50,871 bases of DNA from positions 1-50,871 of the forward strand of contig CAIYSR010000151.1 in NCBI GenBank assembly GCA_903928895.1, read 5' to 3'. Source of the DNA: an uncultured Rhodospirillales bacterium (GTDB lineage: Bacteria > Pseudomonadota > Alphaproteobacteria > Acetobacterales > Acetobacteraceae). Shown piece after piece: positions 7,640 through 16,174 of this stretch. The notes under the pieces were generated by a model, which saw only the letters and a list, made by a program, of their open reading frames with translations, did no database searches and had not been told where the DNA came from. The position numbers and the translations under genes were made by a program. Each line of letters begins with the position of its first letter. Position 1 is the stretch's first letter.

Positions 7640-8571
7640 CGCACCCGGTTGAGCAACGGTTCGCCGGCGGCGAGGCGGCGGCAGTTCTCGGCCGCGGTGG
7701 CGAAGCTGCGGTCGAAGGTGCCGTGGGTGACCCACGCGACATGGGGTGCGATCACGACGTTGTCGAGCGCGAACAACGGGTCATCGGCGGCGGGGGGTTC
7801 GGTCGCGAAGACATCCAGACCGGCGCCGCCGAGCCGGCCATCGGCCAGCGCCTCGGTCAGCGCCAACTGGTCCACCAGGCCGCCGCGGGCCGTGTTGATG
7901 AGGATCGCGCCCGGCTTCATCCGCGCGATGCTGTCCGCGCCGATCAGGCCGGCGGTTTCCGGTGCCAGCGGGATGTGCAGCGAGAGCACGTCGGAGTCGG
8001 CAATCAGCGTGTCGAAGTCGACGTAGTGGGCCAGTGCGCCGTCACGCGGGGTCCGGCTGTGGTAGATGACGTGGCAACCCATCGCCCTGAGGATGGGGGT
8101 CAGGTGCTGCGGGATGGCGCCGTAGCCGAGCAGCCCCACGGTCTTGCCGCCGAGTTCCTCCAGATGGTCCTGCACCGCAGGCGAGGCGTGGAACACACCC
8201 CGGCGCAGCCCGGCATCGAACTGGGGCAGGCGGCGCAAGGTCGCGAGCATCAGCATCAGCGCCATTTCGGCCACCGCAGGGGCATTGGAGCCGGGCAGGT
8301 TGCACACCGCGATATTGCGCGCGGCGGCGGCGTCGAGATCGATCGTGTTCACCCCGATGCCGATCTTCTGGATCAGGCGAAGCTTCGGCGCGGCGGCGAT
8401 CACCTCGGCGGTGCAGGGCTTGAGCGAATGCCACAGCACCTCGGCGTCCTTCAGCGCCTCCCACAACCGCGCATCGTCATGCTCGGGACAGACGGTGATA
8501 TCGAGGCCGGGGAGCCTCGCCAGACGGGCGGCCAGTCCGGGGCCGGCATCGTAGTGCAGGACCACCTTCAC
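7636..8571 (-). CDS. D-isomer-specific 2-hydroxyacid dehydrogenase
   Basis: 311 residues, normal for the family. Catalytic Arg (NTARGGLVDQ), Glu (VFATEPPA) and His (APHVAWVTHG) are all present. The nucleotide fold reads VGLLGYGAIPQHL, where the usual third glycine of GxGxxG is a proline. The family reduces 2-keto acids or oxidises D-2-hydroxyacids with NAD(P)H; hydroxypyruvate or glyoxylate reductase-like roles are typical. It overlaps both neighbours by 4 bp (enolase-like upstream, DUF1537 kinase downstream), so it belongs to the same transcript and probably the same pathway. Confidence 0.85.
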   Translation of the reverse strand: MKVVLHYDAGPGLAARLARLPGLDITVCPEHDDARLWEALKDAEVLWHSLKPCTAEVIAAAPKLRLIQKIGIGVNTIDLDAAAARNIAVCNLPGSNAPAVAEMALMLMLATLRRLPQFDAGLRRGVFHASPAVQDHLEELGGKTVGLLGYGAIPQHLTPILRAMGCHVIYHSRTPRDGALAHYVDFDTLIADSDVLSLHIPLAPETAGLIGADSIARMKPGAILINTARGGLVDQLALTEALADGRLGGAGLDVFATEPPAADDPLFALDNVVIAPHVAWVTHGTFDRSFATAAENCRRLAAGEPLLNRVR

Positions 8572-9857
8572 GACTTGGAGCGCCCGAAGAAGTCGCCCCC
8601 GGCGAAGCGGGCGCGGTGGCCCATCGCCTCCTCAATGCGGATCGCCTCGTTCCATTTGGCCATGCGCTCGGAGCGGGCGAAGCTGCCGACCTTCAACTGG
8701 CCGACGCCCCAGCCGATGGCGAGATGAACGATGGTGACATCCTCGGTCTCGCCCGATCGCGCCGAGACGATGCCGGCATAGCCGCAGTCCTTCGCGGCGT
8801 CCCAGGCCTCCAGCGTCTCGGTCATGGTGCCGCGCTGGTTGGGCTTGATCAGTACGGTGTTGGCCGCGCCCTTTGTGGCGGCGGCACGGATGCGGGCAGC
8901 CTCCGTGACGAGAAAGTCATCGCCGACGACCTGGATGCGCGCGCCGACGGCGGCGGTGAAGGCGGCGAACCCGGCGGCGTCGTCTTCGGCCAGGGGGTCC
9001 TCGATGGAGAGGATCGGGTAGCGCCCGATCCAGCCGGCGAGCATGTCGATCATGCCGCCGCTGTCGAGTTTCTTTCCTTCAAGTCCAAGGGTATAGACCC
9101 CGTTCTTGCCGAACTCGGAGGCCGCGATGTCGAGCGCGATGCCGACCTGCTCGCCCGGGCGGAAGCCGGCGCGCTCGATAGCGCGGACCAGCATTTCGAG
9201 CGCCTGCTCATTGGTGGTGAAGGCCGGCCACCAGCCGCCCTCATCGGCCACGCCCTGCAGGCTACCGGCCTCCTGCATGAGCTGCCCGGCGGCGCGATAG
9301 ACCTCCGCCGTCCAGTCCAGCGCCTGCACGAAGCTATCGGCGGCGGGGCAGACGACGAGGAAATCCTGTATGTCGACGCGCCGCCCGGCATGGGCGCCGC
9401 CGCCGAAGATCTGGATTTGCGGCAGCGGCAGCAGATCCGCCTCCTCGCCCCCGAGATGGCGATAGAGCGGCTTGCCGGCGGCGGAAGCCGCGGCATGGGC
9501 GGTGGCCATGGACACCGCGAGGATCGCGTTGGCGCCAAGGCGGGACTTGTTGGGCGTGCCATCGAGCTGGATCATGGCGCGGTCGACCGCCGCCTGGTCG
9601 GCGCCATCCATGCCGACGACGACATCCCCAATCGCCTCGTTGACGTGTTCGACCGCGCGGGTGACGTCATAGCCGCCGAAGGCGGTGCCGCCGTCGCGCA
9701 GGTCGAGCGCCTCGCCCGAGCCGGTGGAGGCCCCCGCCGGGGCGATGGCGCGGCCGACGCCGCCGCCTTCGAGGATGACCTCGGCTTCCACCGTCGGCCG
9801 GCCCCTGCTGTCCCAAACCCGGCGGCCCTGGACATAGACGATCTCGGTGTCGCTCAT
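8568..9857 (-). CDS. Enolase paralogue with altered active site
   Basis: 429 residues, aligning with phosphopyruvate hydratase from end to end. Retained: Ser44 of the GAST loop, His156, Glu206 (ADEGGWW), metal ligands Asp243, Glu286 and Asp313, Lys338 (LIKPNQRG) and Lys389 (GQLKVG). Changed: the position of yeast His373 is Ala366 (SARSGETED for SHRSGETED), and yeast Glu168 is Asp165 (VDIQDF for DIQEF). A housekeeping enolase would be expected elsewhere in the genome. These changes and the catabolic neighbourhood suggest a related dehydration on another substrate. The start at 9857 overlaps the upstream gene by 4 bp. Confidence 0.85.
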   Translation of the reverse strand: MSDTEIVYVQGRRVWDSRGRPTVEAEVILEGGGVGRAIAPAGASTGSGEALDLRDGGTAFGGYDVTRAVEHVNEAIGDVVVGMDGADQAAVDRAMIQLDGTPNKSRLGANAILAVSMATAHAAASAAGKPLYRHLGGEEADLLPLPQIQIFGGGAHAGRRVDIQDFLVVCPAADSFVQALDWTAEVYRAAGQLMQEAGSLQGVADEGGWWPAFTTNEQALEMLVRAIERAGFRPGEQVGIALDIAASEFGKNGVYTLGLEGKKLDSGGMIDMLAGWIGRYPILSIEDPLAEDDAAGFAAFTAAVGARIQVVGDDFLVTEAARIRAAATKGAANTVLIKPNQRGTMTETLEAWDAAKDCGYAGIVSARSGETEDVTIVHLAIGWGVGQLKVGSFARSERMAKWNEAIRIEEAMGHRARFAGGDFFGRSKS

Positions 9858-10849
9858 CGCGATAATTCCCCTCTCCAGGCATCGGCGACAGCGCCCAAGG
9901 TATCCACCGGCGCCGCCAGCAACGCGCGCGCCACGTGCCTGACATGGGCGCGGGCGGCGTCGGAGGTGATGTATTCGGCCGGCGACTTCCCGTCGACCCT
10001 TGCCAGCAGCAGTCCGGGCAGAAGATGAGCGACCCGGGCCTCGAGGCTGGCAGCGTCCTCCCAGGTCACACCGGCGCGATAGGCCGCCGTCATGGCGGCG
10101 AAGCAGGCGAGGAAGCCAGGGGCGGCGGCCGGCGTCCACAGGCATTTGAGCAAAAGATGGTTGAGGCAGAAGGCGAGGTCGAATGCCGGATCGCCCCACC
10201 AGGCGCATTCGGCATCGAGGAAAACCGGGCCATCCGGTCCGATCAGGATGTTTTTCGGGCTGACGTCGCCGTGGACCAGGGCGCGATGGGTGGCAGCCGT
10301 GGTGGCAATGAGGGCATTGAGCGCATCGGCGCGATCGGGATGGGCGCGGGCGGTGGCGGCGAGGTAGGGTTCGAGGCGGATGTCGTAGAAGATCGCATCC
10401 GTCGGGAAGTCGGCGGCCACCGTGGGGTCGGCCGCGGTGGCGGCGTGGATGCGAACGAGAATGCCAGCAACCGCGGCGGCGAAGGCGGGGCTGGCCTCGC
10501 CGTCGCGCAAGGCGGTCTTCCACAGGCGATAGCGGCCGGGGTCGAGGAACTCCATGGCGAGCGCCCCGCTCTCCTCGTCCTGCCCAAGCAGGGCCGGAAC
10601 GCAGCCAGGCACGGCCTGGGCCGCCCGGCGCATCCAGCGCGCCTCGTAGCGGTTGCGGCTGACCGGGGCCTGCCAGTCGGCGGCGACGCGAAGCTTGGCC
10701 AAGGCGCGCTTGACCACGATGGGGCCGGCAGGCAGGTCGATGCGCCAGATGTCGGACGAGACGCCGCCGGTCAGAGCTTCCCCATCGACGGAGCCCGAGG
10801 CCAGGCCCATGCGCGCCAGACCGTCGCAGATGCCCTCGGGCGGCCGCAT
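9854..10849 (-). CDS. Aminoglycoside phosphotransferase (APH)-fold small-molecule kinase
   Basis: 331 residues. The kinase-like catalytic segment is clear: HGDVSPKNILIG (catalytic Asp and Asn) followed by FLDAECAWWGDPAFDLAF (metal-binding Asp). An N-terminal lobe carries a conserved lysine (IVVKRAL). APH-fold enzymes phosphorylate hydroxyl groups of many small molecules such as homoserine, choline and sugars. In this cluster a metabolic kinase is more likely than resistance. The ATG at 10849 shares its first base with the stop of the upstream aldolase gene (TGATG); it overlaps the enolase-like gene by 4 bp. Confidence 0.8.
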   Translation of the reverse strand: MRPPEGICDGLARMGLASGSVDGEALTGGVSSDIWRIDLPAGPIVVKRALAKLRVAADWQAPVSRNRYEARWMRRAAQAVPGCVPALLGQDEESGALAMEFLDPGRYRLWKTALRDGEASPAFAAAVAGILVRIHAATAADPTVAADFPTDAIFYDIRLEPYLAATARAHPDRADALNALIATTAATHRALVHGDVSPKNILIGPDGPVFLDAECAWWGDPAFDLAFCLNHLLLKCLWTPAAAPGFLACFAAMTAAYRAGVTWEDAASLEARVAHLLPGLLLARVDGKSPAEYITSDAARAHVRHVARALLAAPVDTLGAVADAWRGELSR

Positions 10850-11616
10850 CAGGCGCGGGCCACGGCGAATTCGTGGCTGACGGCGGCGCGCAGCAGGCCG
10901 ATGTCGGTGTTGATGCAAAGGCAGCGGAAGCCGCGCGCGAGGGCGGCCTTGGCCTGCCGCCCGTCGCCGGCGAGCCAGCCGAACGGCTTGCCTGCGGCCG
11001 TGGCGGCGGCCAACAGCTGAGCTTCGGCGGCGGCATAGCGGGGATCATCGATCTGCCCGGTGAAGCCAAGGCTGTCCGTGAGGTCGAAATGGCCGACCCA
11101 GCCGAGATCGATGCCGGGCACGGCCATGATCTCGGCGGCGTTGGCGAGACCGGCGGCGGTTTCGATCAGCGGAATCGTGAGGATGGCGTCATTCGCCGCC
11201 GTGATGGCCTCGTGGAGCGGCCGGGTTTCGTAGTCGTCATGGGCCATGCCGAAGGCCAGGCCGCGGGTACCCAGGGGACGGTAGCGACAGTAGGACACCA
11301 GCTCACGCGCCTGGTCGGCCGTTTCCAGCATCGGCACCATGATGCCCATGGCGCCGGCATCCAGCACCGGGGAGATCAAATGGCGGGCGAGGCCGGGGAC
11401 GCGGACCATGGGGACAATCCCGGCGCCGCGAGCATAGGCGATGGCGGGTTTCAGCGTGTCCATGCCGGCCCCGCTGTGCTCGGTATCGAGGATGACGAAC
11501 TCGGCGCCGCCGGCCTTCAGCACCTTGGCGAGGCCCGGGGTGAAGAACTCGAAAGCCATCACGCCGAGCGCGGTGCCGCCGGCAAGGAGTTTGGCGCGGA
11601 CGGGGTTGTCGATCAT
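10849..11616 (-). CDS. HpcH/HpaI-type 2-keto acid aldolase
   Basis: 255 residues, the usual length. Family motifs are present: catalytic His in FVILDTEHSG, arginine in VPMVRVPG, metal-binding Glu in TIPLIETAAG and Asp in GWVGHFDLTDSLGF. These class II aldolases cleave 2-keto-3-deoxy or 4-hydroxy-2-keto acids to pyruvate plus an aldehyde; 2-keto-3-deoxy-rhamnonate and 4-hydroxy-2-oxoheptanedioate are known substrates. It is coupled to the APH-like kinase by a one-base overlap. In the inferred pathway it would carry out carbon-carbon cleavage. Confidence 0.88.
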   Translation of the reverse strand: MIDNPVRAKLLAGGTALGVMAFEFFTPGLAKVLKAGGAEFVILDTEHSGAGMDTLKPAIAYARGAGIVPMVRVPGLARHLISPVLDAGAMGIMVPMLETADQARELVSYCRYRPLGTRGLAFGMAHDDYETRPLHEAITAANDAILTIPLIETAAGLANAAEIMAVPGIDLGWVGHFDLTDSLGFTGQIDDPRYAAAEAQLLAAATAAGKPFGWLAGDGRQAKAALARGFRCLCINTDIGLLRAAVSHEFAVARA

Positions 11617-11625
11617 GGCGGGGCT

Positions 11626-12162
11626 CTACAGGTTGAAATGGGCGCGGATGGTTTCGGCGCAGGCGGCCGGCGAAGCCCGCGCGGTATCGACGGTGAGGTC
11701 ATAGTCGCGGCCGGCGTGCACCCGGTCGAACTGCCAGCGGGCCAGGCCGATGAGGCGATCGCCGCGGGCGCGTTCGCGGGCTTCGAGCACGTCGAGCGGG
11801 CAGAGCACGCCGACGCGATGGACGGTCTGCCCGCTCAGCAATGCCGCATATTCGCGCCATTCCTCACCGGTGTTCACGTCATCGACGATGAGATGGTTGC
11901 CGGCGGCGGCCAGGGCGGCAACCGACAGCCGCATGCCCCGCATCGCGCGCTTGCCGGCGGGGCCGCTCGTGATGACGACCTCAGGGTGGCCGTCGCGTTC
12001 GATGGTCTCGAAGCTGAAGCCGCCCGGGCACGGGTCGGGCAGCATCTCCAGGAAACTGTCCATCTGGACATGCAGGAACACCTCGCTTGCGATGGCCTGC
12101 AGGGCCTTGGCGATGGACGACTTCCCGGCGCTGCCGACGCCGTTGAGGAGCAGCACCGTCAA
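11626..12162 (-). CDS. CPT-like P-loop kinase (chloramphenicol phosphotransferase family)
   Basis: 178 residues from a TTG start at 12162 that overlaps the upstream stop by 4 bp (TTGA). A GTG at 12156 is possible. The N-terminal P-loop NGVGSAGKSS is followed by HVQMDSFLEMLPDP, which matches the DxF motif region of the chloramphenicol 3-O-phosphotransferase family, and later by HLIVDDVN. Homologues are often hypothetical small-molecule kinases. Here it is the third kinase fold in one operon. Whether it acts in the pathway or provides resistance cannot be told. Confidence 0.75.
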   Translation of the reverse strand: MTVLLLNGVGSAGKSSIAKALQAIASEVFLHVQMDSFLEMLPDPCPGGFSFETIERDGHPEVVITSGPAGKRAMRGMRLSVAALAAAGNHLIVDDVNTGEEWREYAALLSGQTVHRVGVLCPLDVLEARERARGDRLIGLARWQFDRVHAGRDYDLTVDTARASPAACAETIRAHFNL

Positions 12163-13628
12163 TAGATCAGGCCAGGGGCTGTCTCCGCATCGAGCGGCCA
12201 GATCGGGCGGCTGATTTTGGTGTAGGGGATCTTGCGGTAGTCGCGCGGGATCGGCCCGTCGGCGTCGATATAGATCACCTTCTTGGCGATCGGCCCGAAG
12301 GCGGCCATGAAGTGGTTGGTCGATTTCACCACCAGCATTTTCCGCTCGGTCGGCTCGATGCCGACGTTGCGGAACAGTTCGAGGCCGAGCGCCTGGGTTC
12401 GATTGGTGATGAGCACGACCTCGACCCCGCCGATCTTGATCGCCGCACAGTCGCCGAGCGGGGACTGCGTGGGGCCGAAGCTCTGGGTGCAGTCGCGGGC
12501 GAGGCCGGTGACGGTCACCATGGCATCCACCGGGGCGCCCGAAGCCGGCCCGATCTTGCCGCCGAAGCGCAGCGGGAAGGTTGCGCCAATGCCGGCATCG
12601 AAGCACAGCCGCACCGCGATCGGGTCCCAGATCGGGCCGAGCGCGGCCTCCTGGGCGTCACGGGCAATGAGTTCGCGCAGGATCGTGGTGTTGTCCGACG
12701 GCGCGCCGCCGCCGGCATTGTCGGCGGGATCGGCCATCACCACGGGGAAGGCATTGGCCGCGATCCCGGCGGCGACACCGGCGGGGACATCGAGGTAGTC
12801 CGGCGCGGTGCGCCCGCGCATAGCGACGAATTCCTCACCGATTTCAGTGGCGAGCCGGTCGGCCTGGGCCTTGTCGCCGTTGGTCACCACCAGGATGCGG
12901 CCGCCGAGTTCCGCCACATCGGCGTAAGGGAAGCAGTGGCCGATAGAGATCGAGATGATGCCGTCCTTGCCCTCCATCGCCATCATCCGATCGACGAAGC
13001 CGCGCATCAGGGGGAGCGTGGTGGGGTAGGAGCCGATCTGGCGGCAGTCGTACATCGACATCACCGGCTTGATCTGCTTGCGAACGGTGGCAAGCACATG
13101 GGTGAGGAGTTCCTCGGCGCGGTCGACCACGTCGGTATGGGGGAATTCCTTGTAGAGGATGATGATGTCGCTGTGCTTGACCCGCTTGAGGGTGAGGTGG
13201 CAGTGGGGGTCAAGCTCCATGCCGATGACGCAATCGGGCCCGACGATGGCGCGGACCCGCGCGGCGATGTCGCCTTCGACGTCATCGTAGCCATGCGCGA
13301 CCATGGCGCCGTGCAGGCCGAGCAGGACGCCGTCGAGGGGCATGGCGGCCTTGAGCTGGCCAAGGATCTCATCGCGCATGGTTTCATAGTCGGCGCCGTT
13401 GGTGGTGCCGGCGGGCGAGGCCGCGAAGCAGGAGCCTTCGATCAGGGTGAAGCCGTCGGCGGCGGCGCGGCGGCGGGCGACCCACAAGGGCGCGGTGCAC
13501 ATCAGCGGGGTTTCCGCGGGGTGCTCGCCCGGCCGCAGATAGACGCCGTCGCGATACCCGTCCATCGACGTCGGCAGCGGCGAGAAGGTGTTGGTTTCGG
13601 TGGCCAGGGTGCAGGCGAAAATGCGCAT
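12159..13628 (-). CDS. M81-family metallopeptidase, MlrC-like
   Basis: 489 residues. It matches the MlrC (microcystin degradation) family: N-terminal RIFACTLATETNTFSPLPT, the metal-binding ELDPHCHLT segment near residue 145, KEFPHTDVVDRA, and a C-terminal region with VVKSTNHFMAAF. The start at 13628 is chosen because GAGG lies about 9 nt upstream; an ATG at 13637 would touch that Shine-Dalgarno. MlrC hydrolyses linear microcystin peptides, but most family members sit in amino-acid or peptide catabolic clusters with unknown substrates. It overlaps the CPT-like gene by 4 bp. Confidence 0.87.
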   Translation of the reverse strand: MRIFACTLATETNTFSPLPTSMDGYRDGVYLRPGEHPAETPLMCTAPLWVARRRAAADGFTLIEGSCFAASPAGTTNGADYETMRDEILGQLKAAMPLDGVLLGLHGAMVAHGYDDVEGDIAARVRAIVGPDCVIGMELDPHCHLTLKRVKHSDIIILYKEFPHTDVVDRAEELLTHVLATVRKQIKPVMSMYDCRQIGSYPTTLPLMRGFVDRMMAMEGKDGIISISIGHCFPYADVAELGGRILVVTNGDKAQADRLATEIGEEFVAMRGRTAPDYLDVPAGVAAGIAANAFPVVMADPADNAGGGAPSDNTTILRELIARDAQEAALGPIWDPIAVRLCFDAGIGATFPLRFGGKIGPASGAPVDAMVTVTGLARDCTQSFGPTQSPLGDCAAIKIGGVEVVLITNRTQALGLELFRNVGIEPTERKMLVVKSTNHFMAAFGPIAKKVIYIDADGPIPRDYRKIPYTKISRPIWPLDAETAPGLIY

Positions 13629-13639
13629 TTGGGGCATCC

Positions 13640-14926
13640 TCAAAAGAACGTGCGGATGGCGGAGGTGACGGTGTAGGCGTCGTCGACGACGTAGAGCACA
13701 TGCCACTTGTCGAAGGTCAGGCAGGGATGGCTGACGCCGAAGGAGACGAGGTCGCCGACTTGCAGCGGGGAACTTTCGGGAACCGTCATGTGGGTGTGCT
13801 GGTCGTTCATGCCGGTGCAGACATGGCCGGGAGGGATCGCGGCTGGGGCATCCATCCTCGGTCGGAACCAGGTTTCCGGCAGCGGCATGGTGTCGGACTG
13901 GGTGTCCCGCGCCCCCATCGTCAGCAGCACCTTGCCGGGTTCGGGGCGGGACTGGACCTGGGCCCAGACCTCGATCGCGGTCCGCAGCCCGCCGCCCTGA
14001 GCGGCATCGGGGGTACGCTCGACGATCTCGCTGAAGGCGCGGCGGTAGCGGGCGCTGTCCTGGCTCAGATAGCAGCCGCTGCGGATCAGGATCATGCTCG
14101 CGCGGGCGAGGCCGGCATGGCGGAAGGCCGCCATCACCATGTCGTAGAACGCCGAGCCGCCGGCGGTGAGGATGACGTCGCCGGGAGCGAACAGGTCTTC
14201 AGCCTCACACGTGCGGGCCAGCGTAACGAGGAGATCGAGGAAGGCGCGGACCTGGGTTTCGATCTCGGCGCGCGTGCCGGCGAACAGTCCCTCGAAACCC
14301 TCGATCCCCCGGAGCGCGAGATAGGGAACGTGAGACTTGACCGCGCGGGCGATCGCCATGCCGGTGGCGACATCGCGCACGCCGGTGCGCCCGCCCTTGC
14401 TGCCCCCTTCGAGGAAGACCTGCAACGGCCGGCCGATATCGGCGGCACGGGTGGCTTCGGCGAGGGCCGCGACATTGTCCAGCGAGTCGACCAGGCAATA
14501 GAAGTCGAAACCCGGGTCGCGCTTGAGTTCCGCCAGCACCCAATCCATCGCCTTGCGCCCGACGAGCTGATTGGCCAGCACGATGCGGCTCACCCCGAAG
14601 TCGCGGGCGACCTGGAGTTGCTGCGGCGTCGCCAAGGTGATCGCCCAGGCCCCATCGGCGAGCTGGCGGGAAAACAGCTGGGGCGCCATGGTGGTCTTGC
14701 CGTGCGGCGCGATCACCGCGCCGGAGCGCTTGAGGAAATCCCGCATCCAGGCCCCGTTATGGGCCAGCGCGCTGTCCTTCAGCACCGCGATAGGAAAGTT
14801 CATGTCGGCGCGCAGGACATTCCAACCCTTGGCCCCGATCGCATCGAGGCGGAAAGGTTCGGTCCCCCCGGGGATGCCCTTGTGGCGGTGATCGAGGATC
14901 GAGGCGTGGATGGCGTCGAGGTTCAT
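13640..14926 (-). CDS. D-threonine aldolase / D-serine dehydratase-like PLP enzyme
   Basis: 428 residues. The alanine-racemase-like fold type III barrel carries the PLP lysine in APHGKTTMAPQL near residue 75. The C-terminal domain has the paired metal ligands of the DSD1 family in SHPCLTFDKW. Relatives include D-threonine aldolase, D-serine dehydratase and D-threo-3-hydroxyaspartate dehydratase, all acting on D-3-hydroxy amino acids. It lies 11 bp upstream of the MlrC-like gene and 11 bp downstream of a second PLP enzyme. The exact reaction is unresolved. Confidence 0.85.
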   Translation of the reverse strand: MNLDAIHASILDHRHKGIPGGTEPFRLDAIGAKGWNVLRADMNFPIAVLKDSALAHNGAWMRDFLKRSGAVIAPHGKTTMAPQLFSRQLADGAWAITLATPQQLQVARDFGVSRIVLANQLVGRKAMDWVLAELKRDPGFDFYCLVDSLDNVAALAEATRAADIGRPLQVFLEGGSKGGRTGVRDVATGMAIARAVKSHVPYLALRGIEGFEGLFAGTRAEIETQVRAFLDLLVTLARTCEAEDLFAPGDVILTAGGSAFYDMVMAAFRHAGLARASMILIRSGCYLSQDSARYRRAFSEIVERTPDAAQGGGLRTAIEVWAQVQSRPEPGKVLLTMGARDTQSDTMPLPETWFRPRMDAPAAIPPGHVCTGMNDQHTHMTVPESSPLQVGDLVSFGVSHPCLTFDKWHVLYVVDDAYTVTSAIRTFF

Positions 14927-14937
14927 CTGGTGCTCCT

Positions 14938-16098
14938 TCAGGCGCGCAGGGCGGCGATGGCCAGGCCGATCTGGTGGCCCTGCTCTTCGGTGATGGCCAT
15001 GGGGTTGAACAGGAGAACGCCCTCGTCCATCCGCGACAGGCCGCAGGCGATGGCGGGGGAATAGGCCAGGAGTCGGGCAGCCATGGCGGGCGCGGCGGGC
15101 CCGACAGTCCAGGCGAGGCTCGGGATGTTGGAGTCGACGATCGCCAGATCGGTGCCGCCGGCCGCATTCAGGATGCGGTCGAGACGGGCGCGCAGCCGCG
15201 CGAGGCGGGCAGCGGGGTCCTCGGCGACGAAGCGGTTGAGCGCGGTGATGAGGCCCGCAATCTCCTCCTTGCCGACCTTGCAGGAGCGCCCGATGCCGTG
15301 ATGCGGCAGGCCGCGAAGCTGCGAAAGCGCAGCGAATTCGCGCGGCGGCGACCAGGCGGCGACATCGACATCGAGGTCAAGCATTTGCAACAGCGCGGAA
15401 GCGACAAGATCGGCGCGCCCGGCCAGAATGCCGGAGGATTGCGGCCCGCCGAGTGCCTTGCCGCCGCTGAAACACACGAGATCGGCTCCCTCCTCAAGGT
15501 AGGCGCGCAGATTGCTGGCCGGCGGCAGCTGGGCCGCCGCATCGACCAGCACGGGCAGGCCGTGCCGCCGGGCGATCGCCGCGATGTCGCGCAGTTCGGG
15601 TTTCGACTGGGTCTGGGCGAGGTAGTAGATGCCGGCGGTGTCGGGGCCGATGGCGTCCTCGATCTCCCAGGCCCCTGCATCGCGGATGCCGGGGCCGGAG
15701 TAGCGGTCGGGGATACCGATCTCGATCAGCCGCGCCCCGGCGACGACGAGGGCGCGGTCATACATGTTGCGCTGGCTGCGCACGACGATGAAGTTGCGCC
15801 GCCCGTCCGGAACCTCGGGCAACCGGTTCATCCGCCCGGGATCGAGGCCCGCCAGGCAGGCGGCGGTGCCGAGCAGGACGGCCGCCGAGGCGCCGGAGGT
15901 GACGATGCCGGATTCCGCGCCGGTGGCGGCGCGGATGGCGCGGCAGGCGGCGGCCTGCATCTGGAGCATGTCGACACAGGCCAGCGAGGCCTGGCGCATC
16001 GCCTCGGCGACATCGGGATGCATGAGCCCGCCGGACAGCCGGGTGACGGTGCCGGCCGCGTTGATGACGGTGGGGACGCCGAGGGTTTCGTAGATCAT
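14938..16098 (-). CDS. SelA-like PLP-dependent enzyme
   Basis: 386 residues from the ATG at 16098, which has AGGAAGG 4 nt upstream; a longer frame to 16203 lacks protein character. The N-terminal YETLGVPTVINAAGTVTRLSGG and lysine motif VCFSGGKALGGPQSSGIL are typical of the SelA / D-glucosaminate-6-phosphate ammonia-lyase group. SelA itself is about 460 residues and has an extra N-terminal domain missing here, so a catabolic amino-acid or amino-sugar lyase is more likely. It is the first gene of the fifteen-gene cluster. Confidence 0.8.
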   Translation of the reverse strand: MIYETLGVPTVINAAGTVTRLSGGLMHPDVAEAMRQASLACVDMLQMQAAACRAIRAATGAESGIVTSGASAAVLLGTAACLAGLDPGRMNRLPEVPDGRRNFIVVRSQRNMYDRALVVAGARLIEIGIPDRYSGPGIRDAGAWEIEDAIGPDTAGIYYLAQTQSKPELRDIAAIARRHGLPVLVDAAAQLPPASNLRAYLEEGADLVCFSGGKALGGPQSSGILAGRADLVASALLQMLDLDVDVAAWSPPREFAALSQLRGLPHHGIGRSCKVGKEEIAGLITALNRFVAEDPAARLARLRARLDRILNAAGGTDLAIVDSNIPSLAWTVGPAAPAMAARLLAYSPAIACGLSRMDEGVLLFNPMAITEEQGHQIGLAIAALRA

Positions 16099-16174
16099 GA
16101 CGCCTTCCTGACCCGGTTTTGCCGGCAGGATGGCGGGGGGCGGCCCGCTCGGCAAGACGCGCCCCCGGGGTGGA

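Noticed and set aside
9858-11069. Upstream extension of the enolase-like reading frame
   Set aside because: The extension is Arg/Pro/Ser-rich and lies out of frame over the APH-like kinase; the ATG at 9857 overlaps the upstream stop by 4 bp and starts the conserved protein.
9854-12162. APH-like and CPT-like genes as antibiotic resistance determinants
   Set aside because: Both are embedded in a metabolic cluster with overlapping starts and stops; the folds are shared by many metabolic kinases.
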